From Hysterium pulicare CBS 123377 (lineage: Eukaryota > Ascomycota > Dothideomycetes > Hysteriales > Hysteriaceae), in assembly GCA_000467715.1 (NCBI GenBank), contig AJFK01000053.1, positions 1-64,000 on the forward strand: a DNA stretch of 64,000 bases, in the 5' to 3' direction. The notes under the pieces are model-generated. The model did not search any database and was not told the origin of the DNA. It saw only the letters and a list, made by a program, of their open reading frames with translations. Made by a program: the position numbers and the translations under genes. The number at the start of each line of letters is the position of its first letter. Positions within the stretch are counted from its first letter, which is position 1. This document shows, piece by piece, positions 54,035-64,000 of this stretch.

Positions 54035-56183
54035 TGGGTTCGGTCCTTGGAACATCCGGCAGGTTGTCATTCTGGATCAGGGTAACCAAGCAGACAATAA
54101 AGTCCGTGTTCTTCGTAACATCTATATATTCTCTGAAAATGAGAGCTGGACGCTCAATTTCCAACAGATTGATGTCTGTATTGTCATCGTCAATTACTGT
54201 GCAGTTACGAAGACTATACATGGTCCATGGTCCCTCTCCTCTCCTCAGCGCTACAGTGTCTTGTGAAAGTTGCCTGGACGGACCGTGGGTATTATTGGTA
54301 TCTTTAACGGTGGGAGCGATCAGAATGGTACCATTTGCGATGACTGGCAGGCCTTGTGGTATCAAAGTAGCCCACCTATACTGCACAAATGCAAAACCAG
54401 CCTTGCGCAGAAAAGATTTCGGAGCCCAGCCCATGCCAGCCTTGTCCGTGAATTTTGGCCCACTTAGAAAGAGAACGTCCTGCGGAATTCGGGGCAGTTG
54501 TCGAAGCAAAAGCTCCATTCGTCGTTCTGGGTCATCACTCTGGAGTAAGAATCCGGGGTCCATGCCCAAAATTGTGGATATACAAACAGGCTCATCGGAC
54601 GCTCTGGAAGTGTTTCTCCAAGCCAAAGTTTCAAGCAGGACCAGAAAGGCAGCCAGAACAGGCGACTCGCCCTGAAAGTCTGCGTAGTCGGGAGGAGCGT
54701 CACTTGCATAGTCCCTCCATAAACCCACGGCCTCGAGATGAAAGAGTGGTTCGTAAGCCTTCGTCGGGAGAGTACTAATGAGGCATGTCGGTTGATGGTT
54801 CAAACATTCCTGGACAAGCTGACTGAGTGGCAATAATCCATCCTTGAATTGGAAAACCAAGGCTTCTTTCATGTTAAGGCTTGCCTCCTGTAGAGTCCAT
54901 AGACGCCTTTGCCAGGTAGAACCTGCTACTCGAACAGCTCTTTCTACCGGGTTCGTGGGACCGACTTGCTGTAAATCCTCATCAAGCACAAGGATAACGC
55001 TAGCGTCTCGATATGTCGCACCCATGTGGCGGAGCGCGAGAACCCGACACCGACCAGATACTGGCACACAAATAGTATCTATCCATAGCCCAGCAGTACA
55101 CCATGGCCCTACTTGCTTGAGCAGATAGAAAAGCCGCGACATTTGGCACGTAGGTAAGGTGTTGCCGTTACGATTTCCAAGCCCATGGCTCCAGACGTGT
55201 GAGAGCGCAATATAGAACTGTGATGGATCTCGACGTACGACTACCAGCCTGACTTGGCCATTCAGTTCTTCCATCTGTACTACAGGAAGACCGTCGGACT
55301 CGATAATGAATTCGAGTTGCTCCGTTGTGGCTCCGAGAAACGGACAGTTACCGTCACATTGAGAAGTGTGCTTGGACTTGTAATCTCCCTCCACTTGGTC
55401 GCAAAGACAGATGCTAGCCGAACAGCGACTATGGTCTCGTATTCTCACGGGGGAGAGCTCTGTCAAATAATAGGCAGTGCTTGCATCCATGGACGGGAAA
55501 GCAGCAAGCTGATTGGGACACCAACCACCGCTTATCAGTTTTCTAATCAGCGTTTCTTCCAAGGACCCTGGTTCTCGTTTTGTTACCAGCCCAGTGGCGA
55601 GTGAGAGCCTGTGATCGCGAATACGTGTGAGGTGGTCATCACTCCATGGTACGAAGGGAAGAATCATTAAACTCTCCGCTAAGCTGGTAATCGATAAGAC
55701 AACAGGCCAGCGATCAGAACAAGCAGAAAGTGTTGCAATTGTAGCTCCTGGCGGTCTGAAAGATGCGTAGTGCATAGAGATCCTAAGACAAAGCTCAATC
55801 TGCTTTACTGCTGCTGCTCGTGTCCCTGTCGGCAAGCTCATCAGGGCTGAAGCAAATGACCTGACATAGTCTGCCAGTCTTTTTTTGGTCACGTATCCGG
55901 CGTCGGTGAAGTCGTCTAGTATAACGGTGATGCCTACGGCGGAGAAGACTTCGCTCACAACCCCGAAAAACAGCCATTCCTGAAGAATTGCAGTCCGCTG
56001 CTGTAGACTCAACCCATTCGAGTCAGTCCAGGAGATATCGTCCGTCTCTGAGATATCTGGGTTGAAGTCTCTGCGGGCCGGGTAGTTGAGGAAATCTCCA
56101 ACCTCGTAAGGTTGGGTCGAGAGGTGTGGTATGAGAAGAGATGAATCTGGCGTGGCACCCTCAACAGGCGGGAAATGATCCAT
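53982..56183 (-). CDS. Long HET-domain protein (intact)
   Basis: This is an uninterrupted 733-aa frame. The N-terminal module has 'GDFLNYPARRDFNPDIS' and 'ILQEWLFFGVVSEVFSAVG'. 'RKLISGGWCPNQLAAF' and the Cys/His patch ('DHSRCSASICLC', then 'KHTSQCDGNCPF') lie near 215-280. The HET core follows: 'FYIALSHVWSHGLGNRNGNT', 'GLWIDTICVPVSG', 'VILVLDEDLQQ' and 'RRLWTLQEASLN'. A beta-rich C-terminal region without helices ends at 'CALVSLRGGQST'. Unlike the 326-3305 gene there is no membrane tail, but a multi-pass membrane gene sits 550 bp upstream on the same strand. This is the best intact reference copy for the subfamily in the window. Confidence 0.88.
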   Translation of the reverse strand: MDHFPPVEGATPDSSLLIPHLSTQPYEVGDFLNYPARRDFNPDISETDDISWTDSNGLSLQQRTAILQEWLFFGVVSEVFSAVGITVILDDFTDAGYVTKKRLADYVRSFASALMSLPTGTRAAAVKQIELCLRISMHYASFRPPGATIATLSACSDRWPVVLSITSLAESLMILPFVPWSDDHLTRIRDHRLSLATGLVTKREPGSLEETLIRKLISGGWCPNQLAAFPSMDASTAYYLTELSPVRIRDHSRCSASICLCDQVEGDYKSKHTSQCDGNCPFLGATTEQLEFIIESDGLPVVQMEELNGQVRLVVVRRDPSQFYIALSHVWSHGLGNRNGNTLPTCQMSRLFYLLKQVGPWCTAGLWIDTICVPVSGRCRVLALRHMGATYRDASVILVLDEDLQQVGPTNPVERAVRVAGSTWQRRLWTLQEASLNMKEALVFQFKDGLLPLSQLVQECLNHQPTCLISTLPTKAYEPLFHLEAVGLWRDYASDAPPDYADFQGESPVLAAFLVLLETLAWRNTSRASDEPVCISTILGMDPGFLLQSDDPERRMELLLRQLPRIPQDVLFLSGPKFTDKAGMGWAPKSFLRKAGFAFVQYRWATLIPQGLPVIANGTILIAPTVKDTNNTHGPSRQLSQDTVALRRGEGPWTMYSLRNCTVIDDDNTDINLLEIERPALIFREYIDVTKNTDFIVCLVTLIQNDNLPDVPRTEPITARFCALVSLRGGQST

Positions 56184-56732
56184 ACTTCTTCAGGCGTTGA
56201 AGGAGCCCCGCGACAAAGTTCTATGCGAGTACTGGCTCGGAGCGATATAGGTTATAATTCGAGGTAAGCTACTCAGGTCACTGAACAAAGGTGAGTAATA
56301 AGGCAGTACAAAGTAGAAACAGTATCCTGTTGTCGGTGTTCCAAGGCTCTCTGCTCCAAGCCACGGTGTCACGAGGGATGGAGGGGTATTTGATTCTTCG
56401 GCTAATCATTGGACGATGATATGAGGCTGGCCGTGTGGTGAAGTATCCGACGAAAGCGTTGACGATCATTTCGACGTCTACTAGATTAGCCACAATTGTC
56501 CGAATCAACCAGACTACTGCCTTGCTCTTTGGTCCACCTGCTAATTATTTCTAACAGGGACGATACAGCAATAAAGAGACCACAAAGAGCCCTCCTAAAC
56601 AGTGAACCGAACCAGACTACACTAGGCCTTACTCGAACAAACGCCGGATTACTAACCACACTAGGGTCATATAACATGCACCTCAACTGTTTCTAGTGAA
56701 GTCTATTTAGATAATCAGTTGGCCCACTTGGA
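56184..56732. other. Intergenic between membrane protein B and long HET gene
   Basis: Both flanking genes are on the minus strand, so this holds the HET promoter and the 3' flank of membrane protein B. No repeat or RNA is recognised. Confidence 0.4.
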
Positions 56733-58033
56733 TTAGGTTTCATCCTCAGTCTGTTGTACATTTTCTTTTCTGCCTTGCATAGGCTCCGCCATGATACTGT
56801 TGGGTTGTGATCGAAGCTGATCCTTCTTTTCCGCCCAGAATTTCTCCTCCTCTGGCCTCAAATCCCCAGGAAAGAAAATTTTGACCAAAGGCAGCCCAAC
56901 CCCAGGATATCGACGCTCGACTTCCTGGAGGACAGGCATAGTCTTGATTCCATCGATAGAGTCGTGGTGCGTGAGATTGATACCGTGGCCGGCGGGTGAC
57001 CGTGTAGCGCCTGCTACGATGATGTTTTGAAGCATTCCGAGGAAGCTATAGGCTTGTCAGCTCACTAGTATCGTTGAGAAGTAAATGCTTTTGCGTACCC
57101 AACACCCAAAAGGAACCATATCTCGGCTTTCAAGGCCCCAGCGCAGATCAAGAAAACGACCCAGAGCGCCGCGATGACTGCAAGAAAGACTCGCGAGAAT
57201 CTTTCGGCGACAGGCGAAAGCCGAATGTGAGAAGCGGCCAAATCCTCGAGATTCAATCCCTCTTTGCTCGTGTTTTGGATTACAAACACATGCCTGTGCC
57301 CGTTACCTCGAGTAAGACTGTAGCAGCCGTCGTGCCTACGACAACACCACTTTTCAACCGCCCACTGTGGCATCAGGCTACCACCAAATGCCAATATGGT
57401 TCCAGAGAGTGTGAAAAGAAACACACTCCAGTTTCCACGCACTATCCAAGGAATCATGGCGATGATCAATTGTAGCGGTATGACAAAGATGCCAATAAAC
57501 CACACCCAATCTCTCTCTAGCACTCCGCCACGCCCAATGGCATGATACACGATGACACTGAGTCCGCCTTGCTTCTTGGGGGCCTTTTTCTCTAAGTCTC
57601 GGAGCAGCCTTGCGAGAACCCAACTCGTGTTGTATCGAACATACCCACTTCTGGTATTCGCAACCAATAATTGGACGTCGGGCTCTGGCATCAGTCGTCC
57701 GTCCCCGACAACAGATGCAAGAGCAGAAAATGAATACGCTACCCACCCGAAACTGAAAGCTATCGGGGCACCGTATCGGGAACCACAGATTTGTGCTAAA
57801 GCCTTTTGAACAATGTCCCCGCCGATGATAAGGAGAATTGTTGTAAAGTCGGTTGGATTACTGAGATAAGATTTGAAGAAGCGTGAAGGATTCTCGTCGG
57901 GTAAGATGGCCGGGATTGAGGAGACTTGTGCTGATGCTGGTTCTGTAGATTCTGTAGGGAGAGCGCGACAGCTCCAAATGAACGTCAATCCGAGGAAAAG
58001 GGCAACTTTGTTCCAAGATCTGGTTTTCAGCAT
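56733..58033 (-). CDS. Multi-pass membrane protein B (HET-island family)
   Basis: Exons 58033-57099 and 57045-56733 give 415 aa; the 53-nt intron has a GTACGC donor and restores the motif 'VGFLGMLQNIIVAGA'. A signal-like leader ('KVALFLGLTFIWSCRALP') precedes five to six helices: 'TTILLIIGGDIVQKALAQ', 'IAFSFGWVAYSFSALASVVG', 'IFVIPLQLIIAMIPWIVRG', 'VFLFTLSGTILAFGGSLMPQ' and 'VFLAVIAALWVVFLICAGAL'. Shared loops with paralog A are 'SGYVRYNTSWVLARLLRDLE', 'LTRGNGHRHVFVIQNT', 'LQEVERRYPGVG' and 'IFFPGDLRPEEEKFW'. Function is unknown; neighbours on both sides are long HET genes. Confidence 0.82.
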
Positions 58034-58683
58034 CTTTGAATAGGAAGTTTATCAGCGAGAATAATGCAGAGAATATCGAGCGTGTAATAATTCAGGTTGA
58101 TCTTGGGTGGATTGGATGGTATCACATGAGTTTGAGTAACCGCAGAGCTGTCATTATTAAATAAAATGAGCAACGCGGGTCCGGTGGCGCAAGCTGCAGA
58201 CTTGATTATGCAGGTGAAGTGGCGCACAAAGGGTGGCCTAGCGACAAGGCTGAGATCGGAGGAGTCTAAATAGAAAGCTGAGATACAGTCAGATCTTGCG
58301 CTTGCAACTTCATATTGGGCTTATTCCCAAAGCCACCATTATGCTATCGGTCCCGCGCTGAAACCGTTGAGCGAAGTAAAGGCTGTACCCAGGTAGCATC
58401 AAACGTGAAGCTATCCTCAGTGCGCAATTTGACTCGACTAAAACCCCCAACCCGGCGGGTTTTCTTGGAATACTTAAATTGCGACAAACCTGGCAACGAA
58501 TCGAACATGATCAGAGCTCGGCGTTCAGAGAATGGTACGTGTTTGGCGGTGGCTCCCAAAAGGAAGATGATCGAGAGTGGAATGAGGCGAGTCCGGTGAG
58601 GATCGGACAACTCAGCCTGCTGTGTCATACACAGTCTGAGACAACAAGCTCGAGGCCCAAAAATCACCATCACTTCTTTTGGA
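58034..58683. promoter_or_regulatory. Divergent intergenic region (membrane protein B / long HET)
   Basis: Membrane protein B (minus) and the long HET gene (plus) diverge from these 650 bp, so they can share regulation. The HET frame is open upstream to 58479, but those residues do not match the family. No operator is identified. Confidence 0.45.
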
Positions 58684-61204
58684 AAATGGCTGATCACATT
58701 ATTTCGGTACCAGGACACCACATCAAGCCCATCAGAATTCCGTACGATGGGCCGGTATATGATCGCGGTCCTTGGTCTTCGTTTCCGGACCGACAAGGCT
58801 GGGATGCAGCCTTGCTGAGTGAAACCGAAGCACCTCCAAGCTCACAGGAATATTGCAAGTTTCTCGAATGCTGGTTCTACTTTGGCACAATTCATGCCGT
58901 ATTTGGGGACATCTTTAAGCAAGAGCAATTATTGAGAGTGGATGAAGATGGCCAACAGTGCATTACGACGACTTGCCTTCAACAATACGTCGATCGCGCG
59001 CTTTCTCGAGGACGCCGAGCATTCATAAAAACCTCTTATGCCGTACTCAACGACACTTTCACTCAACTCAACAGACCAAAGGTTCGTGATTGTATCAGAA
59101 TGGATATGCTCTTCGCGATCCATGTGCTTGCGGCTTCTCTTAGCCTTCTTGCTAGAAGTAAATCCGTCAGAGAAAGCAATACTGGTTTGAACGCCTACTT
59201 CAATTCGAATCCTGAGATAACGATAGATTGGGTACAGACAAAGCTGGTGTCACAGGACTGGTGTCCGAGCGAGGTTGGTAGATTCTGGGAAAGTGACTCA
59301 CTCCACGTTCTGAGCCGGGCATATGCTCTCCAACTCATCCGACCAAGCCGTGAGAATTCGGCTGTTGATCATTCCAGATGCTCAAAGAGTGAGTGCTTTG
59401 AGAACTACGTAGACAATGCTACGTATAAGACGAAGCACGTCCAACCAGAATGCACCTGCAGGCATCTCAGTCCAGATATAGAAAAAGTAAAGAGAATCTT
59501 ACGGAATGGAGGCACGCCTCTTGTACGAATATCAAGCATTAAGAACGGCAATGATTACAAGCTTAAAGTCCTCCGATATCATCCGGGAAGGCGATATGTT
59601 GCCATATCACATGTTTGGTCAGATGGTTTAGGTAACCTTGATGGGAACTCGCTTCCTCGTTGTCAAATTAAGAAACTGAAGGATAGAACTCGACCTGTCC
59701 TCTTGGATGGCACGTTGAATACGATTGATGATCCTGCACGTGCAGTTGTACAGTTTGCAGCTCATTGGGCCGGCAGCTTGGCCCGTGGTCGGCAAGACGC
59801 AACAGTCCTGTGGATAGACACATTATGCGTACCACGGGAACAAGAAACAAGGAATCTAGCTATTAAAGGAATGAAGAAAGCTTATCAAGATGGTATGTGA
59901 TCCCTTCTAAACTACGGGAAATCGCATCATGGCCTTTGCGCTTGTGGACTTCATTGCTCAAGCAGGCTTCAGAGACATACTGATGATCAATTATAGCTTA
60001 TCGTACGTTGATTCTTGATTCGGAACTTATGTCGACTTCGACGTAAGCATCAAGCAAAGAGGAGATCCTCTTCCGCGTTTTACACTGCTCAGGATGGATG
60101 CGCAGGCTCTGGACTCTCCAAGAAGGCATAGCCGCAAGCAAACAATTATATGTCGCATTCGCGAACAAAACAATCCAAATGAACCAATTAGCTTGGCAGC
60201 TAGAGATCAAGAAGGATCGAAAAGGTTTCAACCCACGTTCGCAGTTCAATGCCTTTGTAAAACCACTCGTACTTTATTGTTTCGCAACATGGGCTAATTG
60301 GTTTTTCAATGTCACAAGTTCGCACTCAACTTATGACAGAGTGATTGATAGGCTCATTTATATGGGACCAAAATGCTCCGGGATTCTTGATTCTGGTACA
60401 CTTGTTGCTACGACATGGGCCAACGTCGCCGCCAGAGCAACGAGCAGGGACGAGGATCGGCCAGTCATCCTCGCCGGCATAGTCAATCTAAATGCGTCAC
60501 CTCTACAGGACATCCGCGGAGATGCTGAGCGCAGAATGAAAGCTTTCTATCGCATGGTACCTAAGTTACCTCAAGGCATAATATTTGAGCCTGGACCGAG
60601 GTTCGATGAATATGGGTGGCGGTGGGCGTTGAAAACTTGCCGCTCGCAGGAGAATATGATTCAAGGAAGAGTCATGGATTCAAAGCCGAGGATCGTGAAA
60701 CCAGGGGGCCTGCTGGTGAAATATCCAGGTTTTATTGTCCAAAACGATAATGGTCTAGGCTTCTATCCCGAGGAAGATCTGGAACCTTTCTTACCAGAAG
60801 GAAAAAGCGGTTGGTTTTTCAATGATGTCCGAACCGTCAGCGAGCAGGAACGAGAACTATTAAGCACCGGATGCATACTCGTATCCCCAAAATATCCATC
60901 AGCAGAAGGGGGAGTTCCTACGCTACCTAAACTTTCCGGACAAGTTGGACTAATTTTCCGGCAATCTTACGAAAGGGTGAACCACTTTCTATTTGGTGGA
61001 GGCTCCGGCAATAATTACGCGTGTGAATGCGTCGTGTTATCTCTGATCAAGCAGAATAAAGGTGTCCGTTTTGCAAAGTTCGAATTTCAAGGCGAAGTAA
61101 CGCGCTCGCCGATGACCCAGTCTCAAAAGATGGACTTGTCAGAAAAAGGCATTCCCACCATCTCGAAGCCGCTGGAACGACAACAGAAATGGTGCGTAGG
61201 ATAA
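58684..61204 (+). pseudogene. Long HET-domain gene interrupted by an in-frame stop
   Basis: The start 'MADHIISVPGHH' at 58684 fits the subfamily. Module motifs are 'PWSSFPDRQGW', 'FLECWFYFGTIHAVFGD' and 'LVSQDWCPSEVGRFW'. The Cys/His patch is 'DHSRCSKSECF' with 'KHVQPECTCRH'. The HET core has 'RYVAISHVWSDGLGNLDGNS' and 'VLWIDTLCVPREQET'. An intron of about 104 nt (59893-59996, GTATGT donor) leads to 'AYRTLILDSEL'. The same frame later continues with 'CSGWMRRLWTLQEG' and a long C-terminal region to 61204 without membrane helices. One in-frame stop separates these last two blocks, and I find no intron that removes it while keeping the frame. It may be a recent pseudogene or encode a short form ending inside the HET domain. 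Confidence 0.7.
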
Positions 61205-61896
61205 GCAGTGGGTTTAGACCTAGTAGATATATTTTTAGCACTATCTAGACTTAATTCCGCGTCTGATATGTATCCATTCCTAATATATATCCGTTCCATA
61301 TCATACCAGAATCGGGGTTCCATGCGTGTGACATGGGGAATTGAACAGAAGATGGATGCCTCTAGATATCACTCCTTGAAAACCAACCTGGAGCTGTTAC
61401 ATAGTAAGAGATTGAGTTACCATTGAGAAGCTTTCTAGACTTGTATAGGCACTAGTGGTCGCAGTACGGCGAGTGCTGATACCCCGTGTGAACCATGCCG
61501 ACAAATTACAGAAGAGGATTTTTCCACTCATAAAGAAAATTCAGCAAATCTGTGCTAATATGCGTGCAATTATGCTCGCTTGAACGTAATACGTGGTAAA
61601 ATTCGGGGAAAAAATTGACATACTAAAACACTAAACTGTCTCCCCTGGGCATGAAAGAAAGAACCCAATTGTGAAACTTCCGTTATGTGATAGGTATGAA
61701 AGATTGAAGGTTGCCGGGATAGGAAAGGAAGTTCTCCTCCAAAAGAGAAATGCAGCCAAAACCCCAGCTCTTTTCAGCCCCAAAGCCTTCTGCAGCTCGA
61801 GCCACTGTATTTATGCTTTCTTGGACAACATCCGCTACGGTTCATGAAGCCGGCCACAAACAATTTTTCATTGAACACACTGTTCTCTAACTCAAC
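61205..61896. other. Intergenic, convergent 3' ends
   Basis: This lies between the HET gene and the P450 gene, whose stops face each other. Nothing is recognised. Confidence 0.35.
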
Positions 61897-63902
61897 TCAG
61901 CGTATTACGGCGCGGACACCTTTGGTATCCGCTTTTGGGAGGGGGATCAAGAAGTCATGTGCCATCCTCACGTCACTCTCGTCGGTCTCAAAAAGTTCGA
62001 GTTTCGGGCCGCCGGAGCGATACAATACGGCAAGAACAAGGCTCATTTCAGCCATGGCTAAGCTGATAGCCAGGCAAAGAAAAACGTTAGCTAATCAAAC
62101 GAGCATACAGTGATGCAGGAACATCACAGGATTCATGGGAGCTTACTTCATTCCCACACAATTCCTGGAACCTCTGCAGAAAGGTACCCAGCTTCGGTGC
62201 ATGGCTGGATCGATATACCCAATCCAACGTTCGGGGATAAACTTATCAGGTAATGGGTATACTTTGGGGTCACGGTGCATCAAGTAAGCCGACATCCCAA
62301 CCGGCACCTAATAAAGCGTTAGGGCTATGCTTTACTCTCCGTTTTGGGATGAGAAGCTTACCCCGGCTGGAATCGTGTATTCCCCGTATAGAATTGGCTC
62401 ATCAGGAGAGACTCGGGGCAATCGATGCATTACTCCGTAGCTGATCCTGTAGAAAGGCTTGAATAAGGAGACCTGAAATGTACCACTAAATCAAGTATAT
62501 ATACGCATGTACTTACCGTAAAGACTCCTTGACGATAGCTTGTAATAACGGCAATTGCTCAAGCTCGGGCCAGGTCGGTATGCTCTGAGGCCAGCCAGCC
62601 ATAGTAGCTCTCAGCTCAATTTCCAATTTTGATCGGAGCTCAGGTTGTGAAAGAATATAGTATGATGCCACGCCAATTATGCGCGCTGTCGTTATAGTGC
62701 CAGCTGTAAGCATCACTTGCGCTTCCTTGGTAAGACGGCCTTCGGTTTTCTCTGATGCTGGCATATTGCTGTTGAGAACGTGATTGAATACAGAAGGTAA
62801 GCTCTTGTCCGAGGCTTGTGTTGTGGCTCTGCGAATATGCTGTCTGGCGCTCTACAGTGGAATTTCAGTGTGCACGGCAGGAAAAGTAGGACCAACAAAG
62901 TTCGTACCTGCGTGAATATATTGAACACCTGACCTTGAGGAAATGCCCATAGAAGGAACCTTTTGGGGACGTTGTTGACAATCCTATTTTTATGTGTAAG
63001 CTTGCGAGAAGGCATATAAGCTGGCAACCTACCGGATAAGCCATGGAAAACCAGTAAATAAGGGCGTTTGTATTACCATTTTGTGGACAACGTTATACCT
63101 AGAACATATTCCATGGTTATGAAAGCTCTTATGAGAAGGATGGAATGACACACCACTCTGGTGAGAAATTGGGATCACTTAGGAATTGATCGTAAGAGTC
63201 GTCATTGCCCAAGCATATTCTTCCCATGATATCGCCTGAGTAACAAAAGAACGCATGATCCAGCCGAACAACTTGATCCTTGCCCTCGAGCTCCCTAAAC
63301 CGAGACTCTAATTTTAATGTTACCTCAGCAAGGATCTGTTGTAAGGAAATAATGCCCTTCTTTGAGAAGAATGGTTCGAAAGGCTTTCTTCTATTCCTGT
63401 GGAGGTCGTGGTCCTTCGTGAGCAGAAAAGACCCTAAGCAAGTCAATTGGATGGAGATTTCATAGGAATGCTTTGCCTTACCATCGAAATCAAGACCTTT
63501 GGCAAAAACGTCATAATGCTCGGTTCGTCGCCTATACTCTGTAACATAAATCTCGTTATAGAACTTCGAGTCGTGGATTGAGAGCTCGTCGGGATTGATT
63601 CGAACTATAGGGCCTGAAAAGTAATACTCATGTTAATATTCTTCATAAGCGCTATCAAAATAGGGTCACAGACCAAATCTCTTGTGCAATCTCTCGATTT
63701 CATAGATGAACTTCCCTTCAAGCCACCAATCAAAGTAGAACTCATACCAGCGTGTAGCGGCCGCAAGCTTGGGTCCAGGAAACCCAGCCAAGGTTGAGAA
63801 GTACAAGCGATAAGCAGCAATGCAAAGGGAATAAGCAAAGCAGGCCACTACGATAGCGATAAGTGGTATCGTAGAAAATGTAAAGCAACTAGTGAACGGC
63901 AT
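61897..63902 (-). CDS. Cytochrome P450 monooxygenase 2
   Basis: Nine exons (63902-63674, 63613-63482, 63433-63154, 63098-63033, 62983-62908, 62851-62517, 62446-62362, 62307-62147, 62062-61897) sum to 509 aa. The ATG at 63902 opens the membrane anchor 'IPLIAIVVACFAYSLCIAAY'; 'LAGFPGPKLAAATRWYEF' is the proline hinge. Further motifs are 'GPIVRINPDELSIHD', 'HRNRRKPFEPFFSK', the I-helix 'LTAGTITTARIIGVAS', the ExxR of 'IVKESLR', and 'FIPERWIG'. The heme loop is 'FCRGSRNCVGMN', whose Cys binds the iron. The family resembles trichothecene-type (TRI4/TRI11-like) fungal P450s. The usual acidic residue of the I-helix AGxET is Ile here, which could alter proton delivery. An upstream Met at 63992 is less likely. 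Confidence 0.9.
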
Positions 63903-64000
63903 TGCGATGTCTGCGTAGCAGTAACCAGAAGAGTGAATGCATCCAAACTTGAGACAGTCATGTAGATGGTGTGGATAAGTTACTGATAACACTAAGCCTT

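Noticed and set aside
60043-60091. Possible 49-nt intron that would remove the stop in the interrupted HET gene
   Set aside because: It has a GTAAGC donor and CAG acceptor, but splicing would shift out of the frame that encodes the conserved WTLQEG motif.
1-64000. CRISPR arrays, bacterial operons, Shine-Dalgarno sites, rRNA genes
   Set aside because: The spliced genes show a eukaryotic nuclear sequence, and no array or rRNA-like stretch was seen. tRNA genes were not seen, but without a folding search I cannot exclude one.
1-64000. Starship-type giant transposon (captain recombinase)
   Set aside because: HET genes and accessory clusters can ride on such elements, but no tyrosine-recombinase captain gene is present in the window.

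Overview
This window looks like nuclear DNA of a filamentous ascomycete (Pezizomycotina; a Leotiomycetes-like fungus would fit, but I cannot prove the class). The evidence is short spliceosomal introns of about 50-80 nt with GTAAGT-type donors and CTAAC/TACTAA branch sites, monocistronic genes on both strands, and typical fungal families: HET, PTH11-like 7-TM proteins, F-box/LRR, FAD-linked oxidases, P450s and CVNH. I worked out most exon joins by hand from reading frame and family match; where exon coordinates are given, the lengths sum to an intact frame.

Layout. 0.3-3.3 kb: a long HET-domain protein whose last intron joins it to a three-helix membrane tail. 3.7-10.6 kb: PLAC8 protein, a secreted/membrane protein of unknown function, a GrpB-acetyltransferase fusion, an interrupted unknown gene and a secreted CVNH lectin-like protein. 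10.9-18.3 kb: a GH2 glycosidase flanked by two paralogous F-box genes that face each other. 18.3-22 kb: a gene-poor stretch with a GNAT relic, then a secreted GH114 glycosidase.

22.8-43.0 kb is a dense run of metabolic genes: FAD monooxygenase, ACS-type MFS transporter, PTH11-like receptor, P450, FAD-linked (BBE-like) oxidase, second PTH11-like receptor, SDR, UbiA-type membrane prenyltransferase/terpene cyclase candidate, second FAD-linked oxidase and an EthD-fold protein. It has no PKS, NRPS or soluble terpene cyclase, so the UbiA protein is the only candidate backbone enzyme. A small AT-rich inverted-repeat element with RIP-like transitions sits exactly on the 3' end of the P450.

43.7-48.3 kb holds an internally duplicated unknown protein, a secreted unknown protein and transposon debris. 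48.5-61.2 kb is an allorecognition-type island: one canonical HET gene, three relatives of the long HET gene at 0.3 kb (one intact, one cut off before the HET domain, one interrupted by a stop) and two paralogous multi-pass membrane proteins, each next to a same-strand HET gene. 61.9-63.9 kb is a complete nine-exon P450.

The two most promising systems are the membrane-linked long-HET family (HET fused to a membrane tail in one locus, HET beside membrane-protein paralogs in the other) and the UbiA-centred oxidative gene cluster.
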